16,581 bases of DNA from CBDULQ01 sp965368115 (GCA_965368115.1 CBDULQ010000058.1:1-16581); one strand, 5' to 3'. Shown: positions 1 through 6,767, counted from the stretch's first letter. Numbers and translations: made by a program. The notes: generated by a model not told the origin, from the letters alone.

Positions 1-342
1 GTGATTGAGTTTTTCAATCTGTTCCGCCCGGCAGCGCAGGTTGCGCACCGGAATACCCTTGAGGGCATCCACTTCTTCGATGCTGATGGTCAGGTCGCTA
101 ACCGGCATGGCCATACAGAACAGAGCCTGCTTCTGCTCGCGCATCGCGTCAGTCAATCCGGGCGGTTCTTCGCCGTATACGATCTGGCCCTCGAGCAATT
201 GGCCTGCACAACTACCGCAGGAACCCCCACGACATCCATAAGGTAATTCAATGCCCTGGCGCATGGCGGCGTCGAGCACGGACTCGCCTTCGTCGACCTG
301 GAAGGTCTGGCCGCCGGGCTGCATTTTTACCCTGAATGTCAT
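1..342 (-). CDS. 2Fe-2S ferredoxin domain of a flavoprotein reductase (partial, C-terminus cut off)
   Basis: The minus-strand frame opens at ATG 342 and stays open to the window edge (114 codons). A GAGGAG Shine-Dalgarno lies at 348-353, five bases from the start. The protein shows a plant-type ferredoxin fold signature: Cys37, Cys42, Cys45 and Cys76 (CRGGSCGSC, then LFC), which would ligate a 2Fe-2S cluster. After it comes the linker PVRNLRCR, typical of the join to an FAD-binding reductase domain. Proteins of this layout (ferredoxin + FAD + NAD domains) are often annotated as CDP-6-deoxy-delta-3,4-glucoseen reductase-like or NAD(P)H-flavin reductase, and in several gammaproteobacteria they lie near ubiD, as here. 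The likely role is electron transfer from NAD(P)H through flavin and the cluster to an unknown partner. The FAD and NAD domains lie outside the window, so the full architecture is inferred. Confidence 0.85.
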   Translation of the reverse strand, partial: MTFRVKMQPGGQTFQVDEGESVLDAAMRQGIELPYGCRGGSCGSCAGQLLEGQIVYGEEPPGLTDAMREQKQALFCMAMPVSDLTISIEEVDALKGIPVRNLRCRAEQIEKLNH

Positions 343-365
343 GAAGTCTCCTCGTGCTCAAAGGA

Positions 366-416
366 GGGGCATTGTGCCCCATGTGGTTCGAAAGTAAAAG
401 CCAGCCCCAGTGGGGT
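366..416. other. Two adjacent short inverted repeats in a divergent intergenic region
   Basis: Positions 366-371 (GGGGCA) pair with 375-380 (TGCCCC) across a 3-base loop. A second hairpin has CCCC 405-408 pairing with GGGG 412-415. The right arm of the first (376-381) can instead pair with 411-416, so the two hairpins could be mutually exclusive. They lie in the 163-base gap between the divergent reductase and glutaredoxin genes and, on the minus strand, just upstream of the reductase Shine-Dalgarno. They could be a 5' leader structure or an operator. Stems are short and function is not shown. Confidence 0.3.
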
Positions 417-460
417 CGTTAAACCACAGAACCGGTAGTTTTATGGCCGCTCGGTCTATT

Positions 461-469
461 TGATATAAT
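461..469 (+). promoter_or_regulatory. Extended -10 promoter for the glutaredoxin gene
   Basis: The sequence TGATATAAT is a full extended -10 element (TG, one base, consensus TATAAT at 464-469). Only a poor -35 match is visible 17-18 bases upstream (around 440-446), as is common for extended -10 promoters. Transcription would begin near 476, giving a leader of about 30 bases before ATG 506. Confidence 0.6.
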
Positions 470-505
470 ACCGCACCTAAAAATTTCAACGGAGTCGATC
501 CATCC

Positions 506-766
506 ATGGCCAGGGTCAAAATTTTCAGCACCGAACGCTGCCCCATTTGCGACAAGACCAAAAATCTGCTCAGCAAATGGAATATCCCCTACAGCGAGGT
601 GCGGGTGGATACCGACCGGGCAGCGCTGCGCGACATGCTGGCGGTGACCAACGGTGCGCGCACCGTGCCGCAAATCACCATCGACGGCAAATGGATCGGC
701 GGTTTCTCCGAACTCACCATGATGCACATGGATGACGAACTGGACGATCTCGTGGAATCCGCATGA
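506..766 (+). CDS. Glutaredoxin (GrxC-like)
   Basis: This 86-residue protein is a single thioredoxin-fold domain of normal glutaredoxin length. It has the dithiol active site Cys12-Pro-Ile-Cys15, the cis-proline segment TVPQI (Pro55) and the glutathione-binding GGF/EL segment near residues 65-70. In this family the enzyme reduces protein disulfides and glutathione mixed disulfides in the cytosol using glutathione. The start ATG 506 follows a GGAG at 491-494, and an extended -10 promoter lies about 40 bases upstream. The stop codon overlaps the start of the next gene (ATGA at 763-766), so the two are translated together. CPIC is a variant of the usual CPYC; the aromatic residue is replaced by Ile. 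Confidence 0.93.
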   Translation: MARVKIFSTERCPICDKTKNLLSKWNIPYSEVRVDTDRAALRDMLAVTNGARTVPQITIDGKWIGGFSELTMMHMDDELDDLVESA

Positions 767-966
767 CCCCGCCGGACGTCCCGTTACCGGACTGGGCCCT
801 GTGGATCGCCCAGGATGCGGACGGTTGCTGGTGGGCCTACCAGGCGGAACCCCTGCAACACCACCAGGGCTGGTATGAGAACGAAGTGGGCCAGCGCCTC
901 AAGTTGGCCGATGCGCCGGCCAATCCGCACTGGCGTGAAGCCCTGTTACGCGTCAATCGAGATTGA
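763..966 (+). CDS. Small Trp-rich conserved hypothetical protein
   Basis: This 67-residue soluble protein starts in the ATGA overlap with glutaredoxin, which is the main evidence that it is real. It is rich in Trp (positions 11, 14, 23, 24, 37, 57) and has one Cys (22). There is no signal peptide or membrane segment and I recognise no catalytic motif. The central segment QGWYENEVGQRLKL looks conserved in type; I recall similar short proteins after glutaredoxin genes but cannot name a family. Its last 14 bases overlap the 3' end of the convergent yjdF-like gene. The function is unknown; coupling suggests a link to redox or glutathione metabolism. Confidence 0.7.
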   Translation: MTPPDVPLPDWALWIAQDADGCWWAYQAEPLQHHQGWYENEVGQRLKLADAPANPHWREALLRVNRD

Positions 967-1582
967 ACGCCGCCAGCTGGCGATCGTGTAAACGACTGAG
1001 CAACAGCTGAGCGACAATGGCGCCGATTAGCGCATAGAGCATGTCCGACTGGGTATCCCAGACATAACCCTGAGTGGCGAGAAAGGCTTCCGCCGCCGTG
1101 CCGGTCGCCACCGCAACCCACCATTCCACGAATTCATAAAACGCACTGATCGCCAGACAGATACAGGCGACGATGAAAAACAGCCACTTACCCGGCTGCA
1201 GCGGTGAGCGCCTTAACAGAATTTCCCGTGCAATCAGCGCCGGTACAAATCCCTGCGCAAAGTGCCCCACCTTGTCGTAATGATTACGCGTCCAGCCCAT
1301 CGGCTCCCTGAGCCAGTCAAACAGGGGCACTTCGGCATAGGTATAGTGGCCGCCAACCATCAGGATGATGCAATGCAGGAGTATTAATATGTATACCAGC
1401 GGGGTAAGTGGAAAGGCTTTGCCGGTCGCAGCCAGGATGACCAGCGCAATGACCGCCGGCAGTACTTCCAGCATCCAGATGAAGTAATCCTTTGGTTCGA
1501 TGGCGGACCAGATCAGCACAGTAAAGAAAATGCCCGCCCAGGTCAGACTGGCGCTGTTCAACAACTCTGACTGTCGCGGCAT
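953..1582 (-). CDS. yjdF: YjdF-family (DUF2238) inner membrane protein
   Basis: This 209-residue integral membrane protein has about six hydrophobic segments (near residues 13-28, 35-52, 60-77, 108-122, 132-150 and 181-195). Conserved polar motifs match the DUF2238/YjdF family: GGHYTYAEVPLFDW (77-90), NHYDKVGHFAQG (100-111), FYEFVEWW (148-155) and GYVWDTQSDMLYALIG (172-187). The charged and His residues inside or next to membrane segments (His79, His101, Asp103, His107, Glu150, Asp176, Asp180) suggest a metal-dependent membrane enzyme or a transporter, but the family function is not established to my knowledge. The start ATG 1582 follows GGAG with a five-base spacer. The 3' end overlaps the convergent Trp-rich gene by 14 bases. 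Confidence 0.88.
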   Translation of the reverse strand: MPRQSELLNSASLTWAGIFFTVLIWSAIEPKDYFIWMLEVLPAVIALVILAATGKAFPLTPLVYILILLHCIILMVGGHYTYAEVPLFDWLREPMGWTRNHYDKVGHFAQGFVPALIAREILLRRSPLQPGKWLFFIVACICLAISAFYEFVEWWVAVATGTAAEAFLATQGYVWDTQSDMLYALIGAIVAQLLLSRLHDRQLAAFNLD

Positions 1583-1647
1583 TAGGTCTCCGTCCCGTGT
1601 TCGAGAATGGCCGGATAATACCCGACCATCAAATCGTATGATCGAGC

Positions 1648-1947
1648 TTACCAGTCTTCCCCATAATCGTGGGTGATCTCTTCATCTTTTTTAATATTCT
1701 TTAGCGCAACGACATCGAGGTCTTCACAATAGCAGGCGTTGGGTTTCTGGCTGTGATTGATGTACTTGAGATCACATTCCACCAGTATGCCCTGCTCGTC
1801 CACCCACAGGACATAGGGACCGTCTTTATCGGTGGGATTGTATTTAATGGTGCCGATAGTTTCGCCCACCTTAATGTTCTTGCGCGCGAATAAACCCTTG
1901 CCATGGATCTTGCTGTCTTTAACGTAATACTTGGATTTCTTGCTCAT
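1648..1947 (-). CDS. Minimal SET-domain protein (predicted lysine methyltransferase)
   Basis: At 99 residues the protein is almost nothing but a SET core. The N-terminal GKGLFA (16-21) is the SET opening strand. YINHSQKPN (62-70) corresponds to the NHS..PN motif that forms the SAM-binding pseudoknot. EEITHDYG (89-96) holds the catalytic-type Tyr95. SET proteins transfer a methyl group from S-adenosylmethionine to protein lysines; the target here is unknown. There is no post-SET Cys cluster and only a short insert between the two halves, so it is at the small end of the family. It has 15 Lys but one Arg, unlike its neighbours, which may reflect acquisition. It lies 11 bases downstream of the DUF2459 gene and is probably co-transcribed with it. 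No strong Shine-Dalgarno is visible. Confidence 0.82.
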   Translation of the reverse strand: MSKKSKYYVKDSKIHGKGLFARKNIKVGETIGTIKYNPTDKDGPYVLWVDEQGILVECDLKYINHSQKPNACYCEDLDVVALKNIKKDEEITHDYGEDW

Positions 1948-1958
1948 CTGTGTATCGA

Positions 1959-2645
1959 CTACTCACAACTTAACGGAGGAAAGGCATAACGTTCAGTTTG
2001 AAATAATACATTGCCAGCGGTGGCAGCGTACAGGGGTGTGATGGGAAAACCGGTGCTGCGTAAACCTTTTGCGACCCAGTGATTGCAGGTGCGGAACAGG
2101 TGATAGGCATCCCGGCCCTGATAAAAATGACTCCAGCCATACAGCCCGTTCTGTTGCCGGATGATTTTTCCGCTGTGTTTCATAAACGAATGGTCGATGA
2201 ATTCGAGCAGATGGCGGTAGCCGCGTCTGGAAATCTGTATTTCAAGCACTTCGCTGTTCGGAAACGCTTCCACTGGCGGTGCCGTTAATCCCACCACATG
2301 CATCACCGAATCGGTGGGCCACAACAGCGCCTGCAATGTCAGTCCTGCGGAAATTTCACCGGCCTGGTAAAAACCGCGATCACCCCAGCCGAATTCGATA
2401 TAAGCTGCTCCGTCGAAATCCCGCGTCACCTCGTCGAGATAACCATAACCCGACACATCCCCGGCATCGATCACGAATCCGGTGTGCCAGCCATGACTGA
2501 CGATATAAATGGTTTTAAGTTCGCTGCAGTTACGGGCGGGATACAACGCTGGATTCGGACCGGCACAGCTGAACATCAACACGGCAATTAGCAGCAGTGC
2601 AGCGGCAATCAATCCTGTGCGTCGAATATGCCGAGTTGATCCCAT
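1959..2645 (-). CDS. DUF2459 (TIGR02117-like) probable lipoprotein
   Basis: This 228-residue protein has a basic N-terminus (Arg5, Arg8, Arg9), a hydrophobic stretch at 11-25 and FSC at 25-27, a weak lipobox, so it is probably a lipoprotein or otherwise exported. Family-type motifs are SHGWHTGFVID (50-60), FGWGDRGFY (85-93) and TCNHWVAKGL (186-195). The order of an early conserved His and a later conserved Cys resembles circularly permuted NlpC/P60-like papain-fold enzymes; that is my inference, not an established function. The start ATG 2645 overlaps the 3' end of ubiD by 37 bases. A TTG at 2612 overlapping the ubiD stop is an alternative, but it would remove the basic signal-peptide residues, so I prefer the ATG. 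Confidence 0.82.
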   Translation of the reverse strand: MGSTRHIRRTGLIAAALLLIAVLMFSCAGPNPALYPARNCSELKTIYIVSHGWHTGFVIDAGDVSGYGYLDEVTRDFDGAAYIEFGWGDRGFYQAGEISAGLTLQALLWPTDSVMHVVGLTAPPVEAFPNSEVLEIQISRRGYRHLLEFIDHSFMKHSGKIIRQQNGLYGWSHFYQGRDAYHLFRTCNHWVAKGLRSTGFPITPLYAATAGNVLFQTERYAFPPLSCE

Positions 2646-4087
2646 ATTTCGTCGATGCGCTGTTTCACCTGTTCATCCATGACGATAGGCTGACCCCATT
2701 CACGATCGGTTTCGCCGGGCATCTTGTTGGTGGCGTCGAAACCGATTTTCGATCCAAGACCGGACACCGGTGACGCAAAGTCGAGATAATCGATGGGTGT
2801 GTTTTCAACGATGGTGGTATCGCGACCCGGGTCCATGCGTGTGGTCATGGCCCAGATGACATCGTTCCAGTCGCGGGTGTTCACATCGTCGTCGACGACA
2901 ATCACAAACTTGGTGTACATGAACTGACGCAGGAATGACCAGACGCCCATCATCACCCGCTTGGCGTGACCGGGATACTGCTTCTTCATGCTGACCACCG
3001 CCATGCGATAGGAACAGCCTTCCGGCGGCAGGTAGAAATCGACGATTTCAGGAAACTGTTTCTGCAGAATCGGCACGAACACTTCGTTCAATGCCACACC
3101 TAGAATCGCCGGTTCATCCGGTGGGCGACCGGTGTAGGTGCTGTGATAGATGGGCTGTTTACGCTGGGTGATTTTTTCCACGGTGAATACCGGGAATGCA
3201 TCCACTTCATTGTAATAACCGGTGTGATCGCCAAACGGACCTTCGTCCGCCATGTCGTCCGGATAAATGAAACCTTCCAGCACATATTCCGCCGACGCCG
3301 GTACCTGCAACTCGCTGAGCTGGCATTTCACCACTTCGGTTTTGGCGCCGCGCAACAGGCCGGCAAATGCGTATTCCGATAATCCGTCGGGCACCGGCGT
3401 TACCGCACCGAGAATGGTGGCCGGGTCGGCACCCAGCGCCACCGCCACCGGAAACGGCTCACCGGGATGCGTCTGTTGCCATTCGCGAAAATCCAGCGCG
3501 CCGCCGCGATGTGACAACCAGCGCATGATGACTCGATTTTTTCCAATCACCTGTTGCCGGTAAATGCCCAGGTTCTGCCGCTCCTTGTGCGGACCGCGCG
3601 TCACCACCAGGCCCCAGGTAATCAACGGACCGGCGTCACCGGGCCAGCAGGTCTGCACCGGGATACCGCCCAGATCCACTTCGTCTTTTTCGAGAATGAC
3701 CTGCTGGCAGTCCGCGCGCGACACCACTTTCGGCGCCATGTTGAGCACCTGTTTGAAGATGGGCAGTTTCTCCCAGGCGTCTTTCATGCCTTTCGGCGGT
3801 TCCGGCTCTTTCAGAAAGGCCAGCAACTTGCCCACTTCGTGCAGCGCTTCCACTGAATCTTCACCCATACCCATCGCCACCCGCGTCGGTGTACCGAACA
3901 GATTGCCGAGCACCGGCACATCGAAACCTTTGACGTTTTCGAACAACAGGGCGGGACCACCGGCACGCAGGGTGCGATCGCAGATTTCCGTGATTTCCAG
4001 ATGGGGGTCGACTTCGATACTGATCCGTTTCAGTTCGCCGATGGATTCCAGTTGCCGGATGAAGTCGCGCAGGTCTTTATATTTCAT
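2609..4087 (-). CDS. ubiD: UbiD, 3-polyprenyl-4-hydroxybenzoate decarboxylase
   Basis: This full-length (492-residue) UbiD-family enzyme decarboxylates 3-polyprenyl-4-hydroxybenzoate in ubiquinone biosynthesis, using prenylated FMN supplied by UbiX. The N-terminus MKYKDLRDFI and the length match E. coli UbiD. Expected cofactor and catalytic residues are visible: Arg177 in NLGIYRQQ, Arg189 and His193-Arg194 in MRWLSHRGG, and Glu282 with Asp287 in DEGPFGDHTGYY. No ubiX lies in the window. The start ATG 4087 is preceded by a weak AGG, and a -10/-35 pair sits only about 11 bases upstream, so the transcript may be nearly leaderless. The gene heads a minus-strand run with DUF2459, the SET protein and possibly yjdF. 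Confidence 0.97.
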   Translation of the reverse strand: MKYKDLRDFIRQLESIGELKRISIEVDPHLEITEICDRTLRAGGPALLFENVKGFDVPVLGNLFGTPTRVAMGMGEDSVEALHEVGKLLAFLKEPEPPKGMKDAWEKLPIFKQVLNMAPKVVSRADCQQVILEKDEVDLGGIPVQTCWPGDAGPLITWGLVVTRGPHKERQNLGIYRQQVIGKNRVIMRWLSHRGGALDFREWQQTHPGEPFPVAVALGADPATILGAVTPVPDGLSEYAFAGLLRGAKTEVVKCQLSELQVPASAEYVLEGFIYPDDMADEGPFGDHTGYYNEVDAFPVFTVEKITQRKQPIYHSTYTGRPPDEPAILGVALNEVFVPILQKQFPEIVDFYLPPEGCSYRMAVVSMKKQYPGHAKRVMMGVWSFLRQFMYTKFVIVVDDDVNTRDWNDVIWAMTTRMDPGRDTTIVENTPIDYLDFASPVSGLGSKIGFDATNKMPGETDREWGQPIVMDEQVKQRIDEIWDQLGIFDAQD

Positions 4088-4097
4088 GATGCGCCTG

Positions 4098-4126
4098 ATT
4101 ATAGAGTCTAAACATCAGCCTGTATA
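4098..4126 (-). promoter_or_regulatory. Candidate promoter for ubiD
   Basis: On the minus strand TATAAT (plus-strand positions 4098-4103) is a perfect -10, with TATACA (4121-4126, four of six matches to TTGACA) exactly 17 bases upstream. Transcription would start near 4091, only about four bases before ATG 4087, which implies a nearly leaderless message. The element sits in the 40-base gap after the 7TM-transglutaminase gene, so ubiD need not depend on that gene's transcript. Confidence 0.5.
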
Positions 4127-4127
4127 T

Positions 4128-5756
4128 TTAAGGGCCTTCGTCCGCCTCACGGGCGGATGACTTTTTCGCCACCGGTTCGCGCAAGCCCATGGGCAACCAG
4201 GCGGCCAGGGTTCGGCCTTTGTAACGGCCAAGAAACAGGATCGCCGCCAGGGTCAGCAGGTGCAGCTCGGGATAATTCACCAGCACATAACCCAGATCGC
4301 GGAACTGCACCAGGGGTAGACAAGCCAGGGTAATGATCAGTGTCCAGAGTAAACGGGTGTAAGCGATACGCACGCCCTTGTCATCCAGGGTGGAAAAGAA
4401 CCGATCGATCAGACTGGTGAGAATCACGATCGGTAACAGCACGGCATAACCGTCGGGGCTGGGCGTCACATAATCGATCACCGACACACCCATGGCCATA
4501 CTCACCGCAACCAGGGTAAAGATGATGGACAAACGCGGGGTGCGGCTCATTTTACGCGGGAAGATTTTTCGGCCAAGCAAAGAGAACAACGCAATTACGC
4601 CGACGACGGTGGCACTGGTCTGCCATTGATTATGGGTCACCGCCAACGCCAGTAATGTCGGCGTAAACACGCCGTAACTGTGGACACCGGCCAGATGACG
4701 AAACAGCGCCGTGATCAATACACCCAACGGCAACAGCATCAGACTGGCCAGCGCGGTGCGTGTGGTGAAATCCAGTCGCGACAGATCGAAAATATTGCTC
4801 GGCTGTTTGTGCCGTGCCTGCGCGGCGATGGTCGTGTCGTCCGCCTGTTGCAGATGATATTCGATGTTCAACTGTTCACCCTGATTGAGGGTCACCAGTT
4901 GCGCAGCGTTGTATCGCATCGCCAGATAATTTTCCGGCAGCTCGCCCAGATAGCCCAGGGTCGGATCGATGTTCTGCCATTGATTTTCGCGCCATAACTG
5001 TAACCAGTGATGAGGTCGCGGGTCGGTGGCTTCCTGCAATACAAAACCGGTCACCATGCGCGCCGGAATATTCACCGCACGCGCCAGCACCACGAACAAC
5101 TCGGCTCGTTGCCGGGCACTGGCGGATTCCGTCTGTAATACGCGTAACAGACTTTCCGGCGGCTGATTGCGCGCAGGATGCAGGGAACGAATATATTCAT
5201 ACAACCACTGCACGCGCTCCGCTTCATCCACGGTCTGATTATTCAGTGCATCCAGCAGGTCACGAAACAATCGCTGATTGATCTCAGGTGACGGCGTAAG
5301 ATACAACTGCTGTTGGCCGGCACTGAGTTCGGAACGATTGAATTGCAACAGGGGTTCAGCGGATTGTTGCACAAAAAAATCCACACTGATCGCCACCGGT
5401 CCGTCACGCTGGGCTACCGCATTGATGGCGTGACGACTGGCGTCCGGGGTTTTCAGATAGCGCATGCGCAGACCGGGATGATCCACCACCTGGCGCACCA
5501 GCTGATGATGGCGATCCGCATAAGGCGTACTTACCGCAACCAGGGTCTGATTCTGCTGGGCGCGAAAACTCACATCCAGACTCAGTTGCCAGAGTTGATC
5601 GCCGCCGTGCAGCACCTCGGGCGTCATCATGTGACGCAACAGCAACAGCAGGCCACAGGCGATCAGCAGAAACACGATCAATCCACCCAGGCCCCGGCCG
5701 GGGCCGGCCGGGCTGGCGATATTGTTCTGCGCATCTACAGGTACGGGTTCGGTCAT
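4128..5756 (-). CDS. Inactive transglutaminase-like domain fused to seven transmembrane helices
   Basis: This 542-residue membrane protein has one N-terminal transmembrane helix (23-40), then a region of about 290 residues predicted periplasmic, then about seven helices (335-525) including the signature SYGVFTPTLLALA (360-372). Residues 205-268 align by eye with a transglutaminase core: RAxxLFxxLxRAxxIPAR (217-233), His249 in PHHW and Asp264 in NIDPT. The position of the catalytic Cys, four residues before Ala218, is Ala214, so the thiol is missing and the domain is probably a binding module. This is the known 'inactive transglutaminase fused to 7TM' architecture, which has been linked by gene neighbourhood to RimK-like ATP-grasp ligases. 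Here it is divergent from a retropepsin-rimK operon, which fits. The substrate or ligand is unknown. The start has no clear Shine-Dalgarno. Confidence 0.9.
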   Translation of the reverse strand: MTEPVPVDAQNNIASPAGPGRGLGGLIVFLLIACGLLLLLRHMMTPEVLHGGDQLWQLSLDVSFRAQQNQTLVAVSTPYADRHHQLVRQVVDHPGLRMRYLKTPDASRHAINAVAQRDGPVAISVDFFVQQSAEPLLQFNRSELSAGQQQLYLTPSPEINQRLFRDLLDALNNQTVDEAERVQWLYEYIRSLHPARNQPPESLLRVLQTESASARQRAELFVVLARAVNIPARMVTGFVLQEATDPRPHHWLQLWRENQWQNIDPTLGYLGELPENYLAMRYNAAQLVTLNQGEQLNIEYHLQQADDTTIAAQARHKQPSNIFDLSRLDFTTRTALASLMLLPLGVLITALFRHLAGVHSYGVFTPTLLALAVTHNQWQTSATVVGVIALFSLLGRKIFPRKMSRTPRLSIIFTLVAVSMAMGVSVIDYVTPSPDGYAVLLPIVILTSLIDRFFSTLDDKGVRIAYTRLLWTLIITLACLPLVQFRDLGYVLVNYPELHLLTLAAILFLGRYKGRTLAAWLPMGLREPVAKKSSAREADEGP

Positions 5757-5787
5757 ATCAGGCTATAGCCGCTGCCGGGGATCATGT

Positions 5788-5817
5788 ATTATCCCTGTTT
5801 ATTACCCGGATACTCAA
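5788..5817 (-). promoter_or_regulatory. Candidate promoter for the 7TM-transglutaminase gene
   Basis: On the minus strand TTGAGT (plus-strand 5812-5817) and GATAAT (5788-5793) are separated by 18 bases. Transcription would start near 5781, leaving a leader of about 25 bases to ATG 5756. The same AT-rich patch read on the plus strand gives TATTAT (5787-5792), a possible -10 for the divergent retropepsin gene, so the two operons may share one regulatory spot. Confidence 0.4.
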
Positions 5818-5825
5818 CTTCTAAC

Positions 5826-6335
5826 ATGCGCATCATTCCTTATACATTCGCCGTGTTGATACTGTGCCTGGCCAGCGCCCAGGCCGCTGAGAAAAAAATC
5901 ATCGGCTGGGTCGAACCGGTGCAGCTACTGCCCGGGCACATTCCTCTGCTCGCCAAAATCGACACCGGTGCCGACCACAGCTCGCTACATGCGGAACAAC
6001 TGGAAATCTACCAGAAGCAGGATGAAGAACGGGTTCGTTTCACTATTCTTGACGACGACGATCGACGCCATACCATGGATAAACCGGTACTACGTTATGC
6101 CAGCATCAAACGGCGCGGAGTCGCCGCGCAGCAGAGACCGGTCATCCAGCTGGACCTCTGTCTCGGCCGGCAGCTTCAGCGGGTGGAAGTCAATCTCACC
6201 AATCGCCACAACTATGAATATCGCATGCTGGTCGGGCGCAGTTTTCTGGCCGGATTATTTATTGTCGACGCCGGCGAAAAGCAGCTATCATCGCCGCAAT
6301 GCGATTCAGTAAACGGGGACTCATCCGATGACTGA
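5826..6335 (+). CDS. Secreted retropepsin-like aspartic protease (DUF785/'zinc protease' family)
   Basis: The 169-residue product begins with a clear signal peptide (MRIIPYTFAVLILCLASAQA, cleavage predicted after residue 20), so the mature domain is periplasmic. The rest is one retropepsin-like domain: catalytic-type AKIDTGA (Asp46-Thr-Gly-Ala49), then RMLVGR (133-138) near the end. One Asp per chain implies a homodimer, as in retroviral proteases. The family is often annotated 'ATP-dependent zinc protease' although the fold is aspartic protease. An in-frame ATG at 5784 would add 14 residues before the signal peptide; I prefer ATG 5826, although neither has a strong Shine-Dalgarno. It overlaps the next gene, a cytosolic paralogue, by eight bases. 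The acidic tail after residue 150 is unusual. The substrate is unknown. Confidence 0.85.
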   Translation: MRIIPYTFAVLILCLASAQAAEKKIIGWVEPVQLLPGHIPLLAKIDTGADHSSLHAEQLEIYQKQDEERVRFTILDDDDRRHTMDKPVLRYASIKRRGVAAQQRPVIQLDLCLGRQLQRVEVNLTNRHNYEYRMLVGRSFLAGLFIVDAGEKQLSSPQCDSVNGDSSDD

Positions 6336-6762
6336 CACACTGATCACCGTCGGCTGGCGGGAATGGGTGCACCTGCCCGATCTGCACCTGGACAAAATCA
6401 AGGCCAAGGTGGATACCGGTGCCCGCACCTCCTGTCTACATGCGTTCGACATACAGCCTTATGAAGCGGACGGCGAACAACGGGTTCGCTTCCTGATGCA
6501 CCCGGTGCAGAAACGGGATGATATCGTCACCGAGTGTGACGCTAAAATTATCGATCAACGCCTGGTATCCGATTCCGGCGGTCACCAGGAACAACGCTAT
6601 GTGATCGAATCGCGCATGGTGCTGGGCGAACACAGCTGGAATATCGAAATCACCCTGACCAATCGCGACACCATGATGTTTCGCATGTTGCTCGGTCGTA
6701 CCGCCATGGAAAATCGCATTCTGGTCAATCCGGCCCGCTCTTTCCTGCTCGGCGAGGACTAA
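6328..6762 (+). CDS. Cytosolic retropepsin-like protease, RimB-like
   Basis: This 144-residue protein has no signal peptide and is a single retropepsin-like domain with AKVDTGA (Asp29-Thr-Gly-Ala32) and RMLLGR (119-124), clearly paralogous to the preceding secreted protein. Such proteins next to rimK are called RimB in Pseudomonas and are proposed to trim the poly-glutamate tail that RimK adds to ribosomal protein S6; this neighbour arrangement suggests the same job. The start ATG 6328 follows GGGGA about nine bases upstream, and the overlap with the upstream stop points to coupled translation. The family name 'ATP-dependent zinc protease' is probably misleading, since the DTGA motif indicates aspartic chemistry in a homodimer. 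Confidence 0.9.
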   Translation: MTDTLITVGWREWVHLPDLHLDKIKAKVDTGARTSCLHAFDIQPYEADGEQRVRFLMHPVQKRDDIVTECDAKIIDQRLVSDSGGHQEQRYVIESRMVLGEHSWNIEITLTNRDTMMFRMLLGRTAMENRILVNPARSFLLGED

Positions 6763-6767
6763 ACCGG

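Noticed and set aside
1..246. Plus-strand open frame from GTG 1
   Set aside because: The opposite strand encodes a clear 2Fe-2S ferredoxin domain with all four Cys ligands; the plus frame has no recognisable content.
2607..2645. TTG 2612 overlapping the ubiD stop as start of the DUF2459 gene
   Set aside because: It would remove the Arg residues that make a good signal peptide N-region; ATG 2645 is more likely.
3564..4160. Long open frame antisense to ubiD (198 codons)
   Set aside because: It lies fully opposite a certain gene, is Ser/Arg/Pro-rich as expected for a shadow frame, and has no motif.
5784..5825. Upstream ATG start for the secreted retropepsin
   Set aside because: It overlaps candidate -10 elements and adds 14 residues before a well-formed signal peptide.
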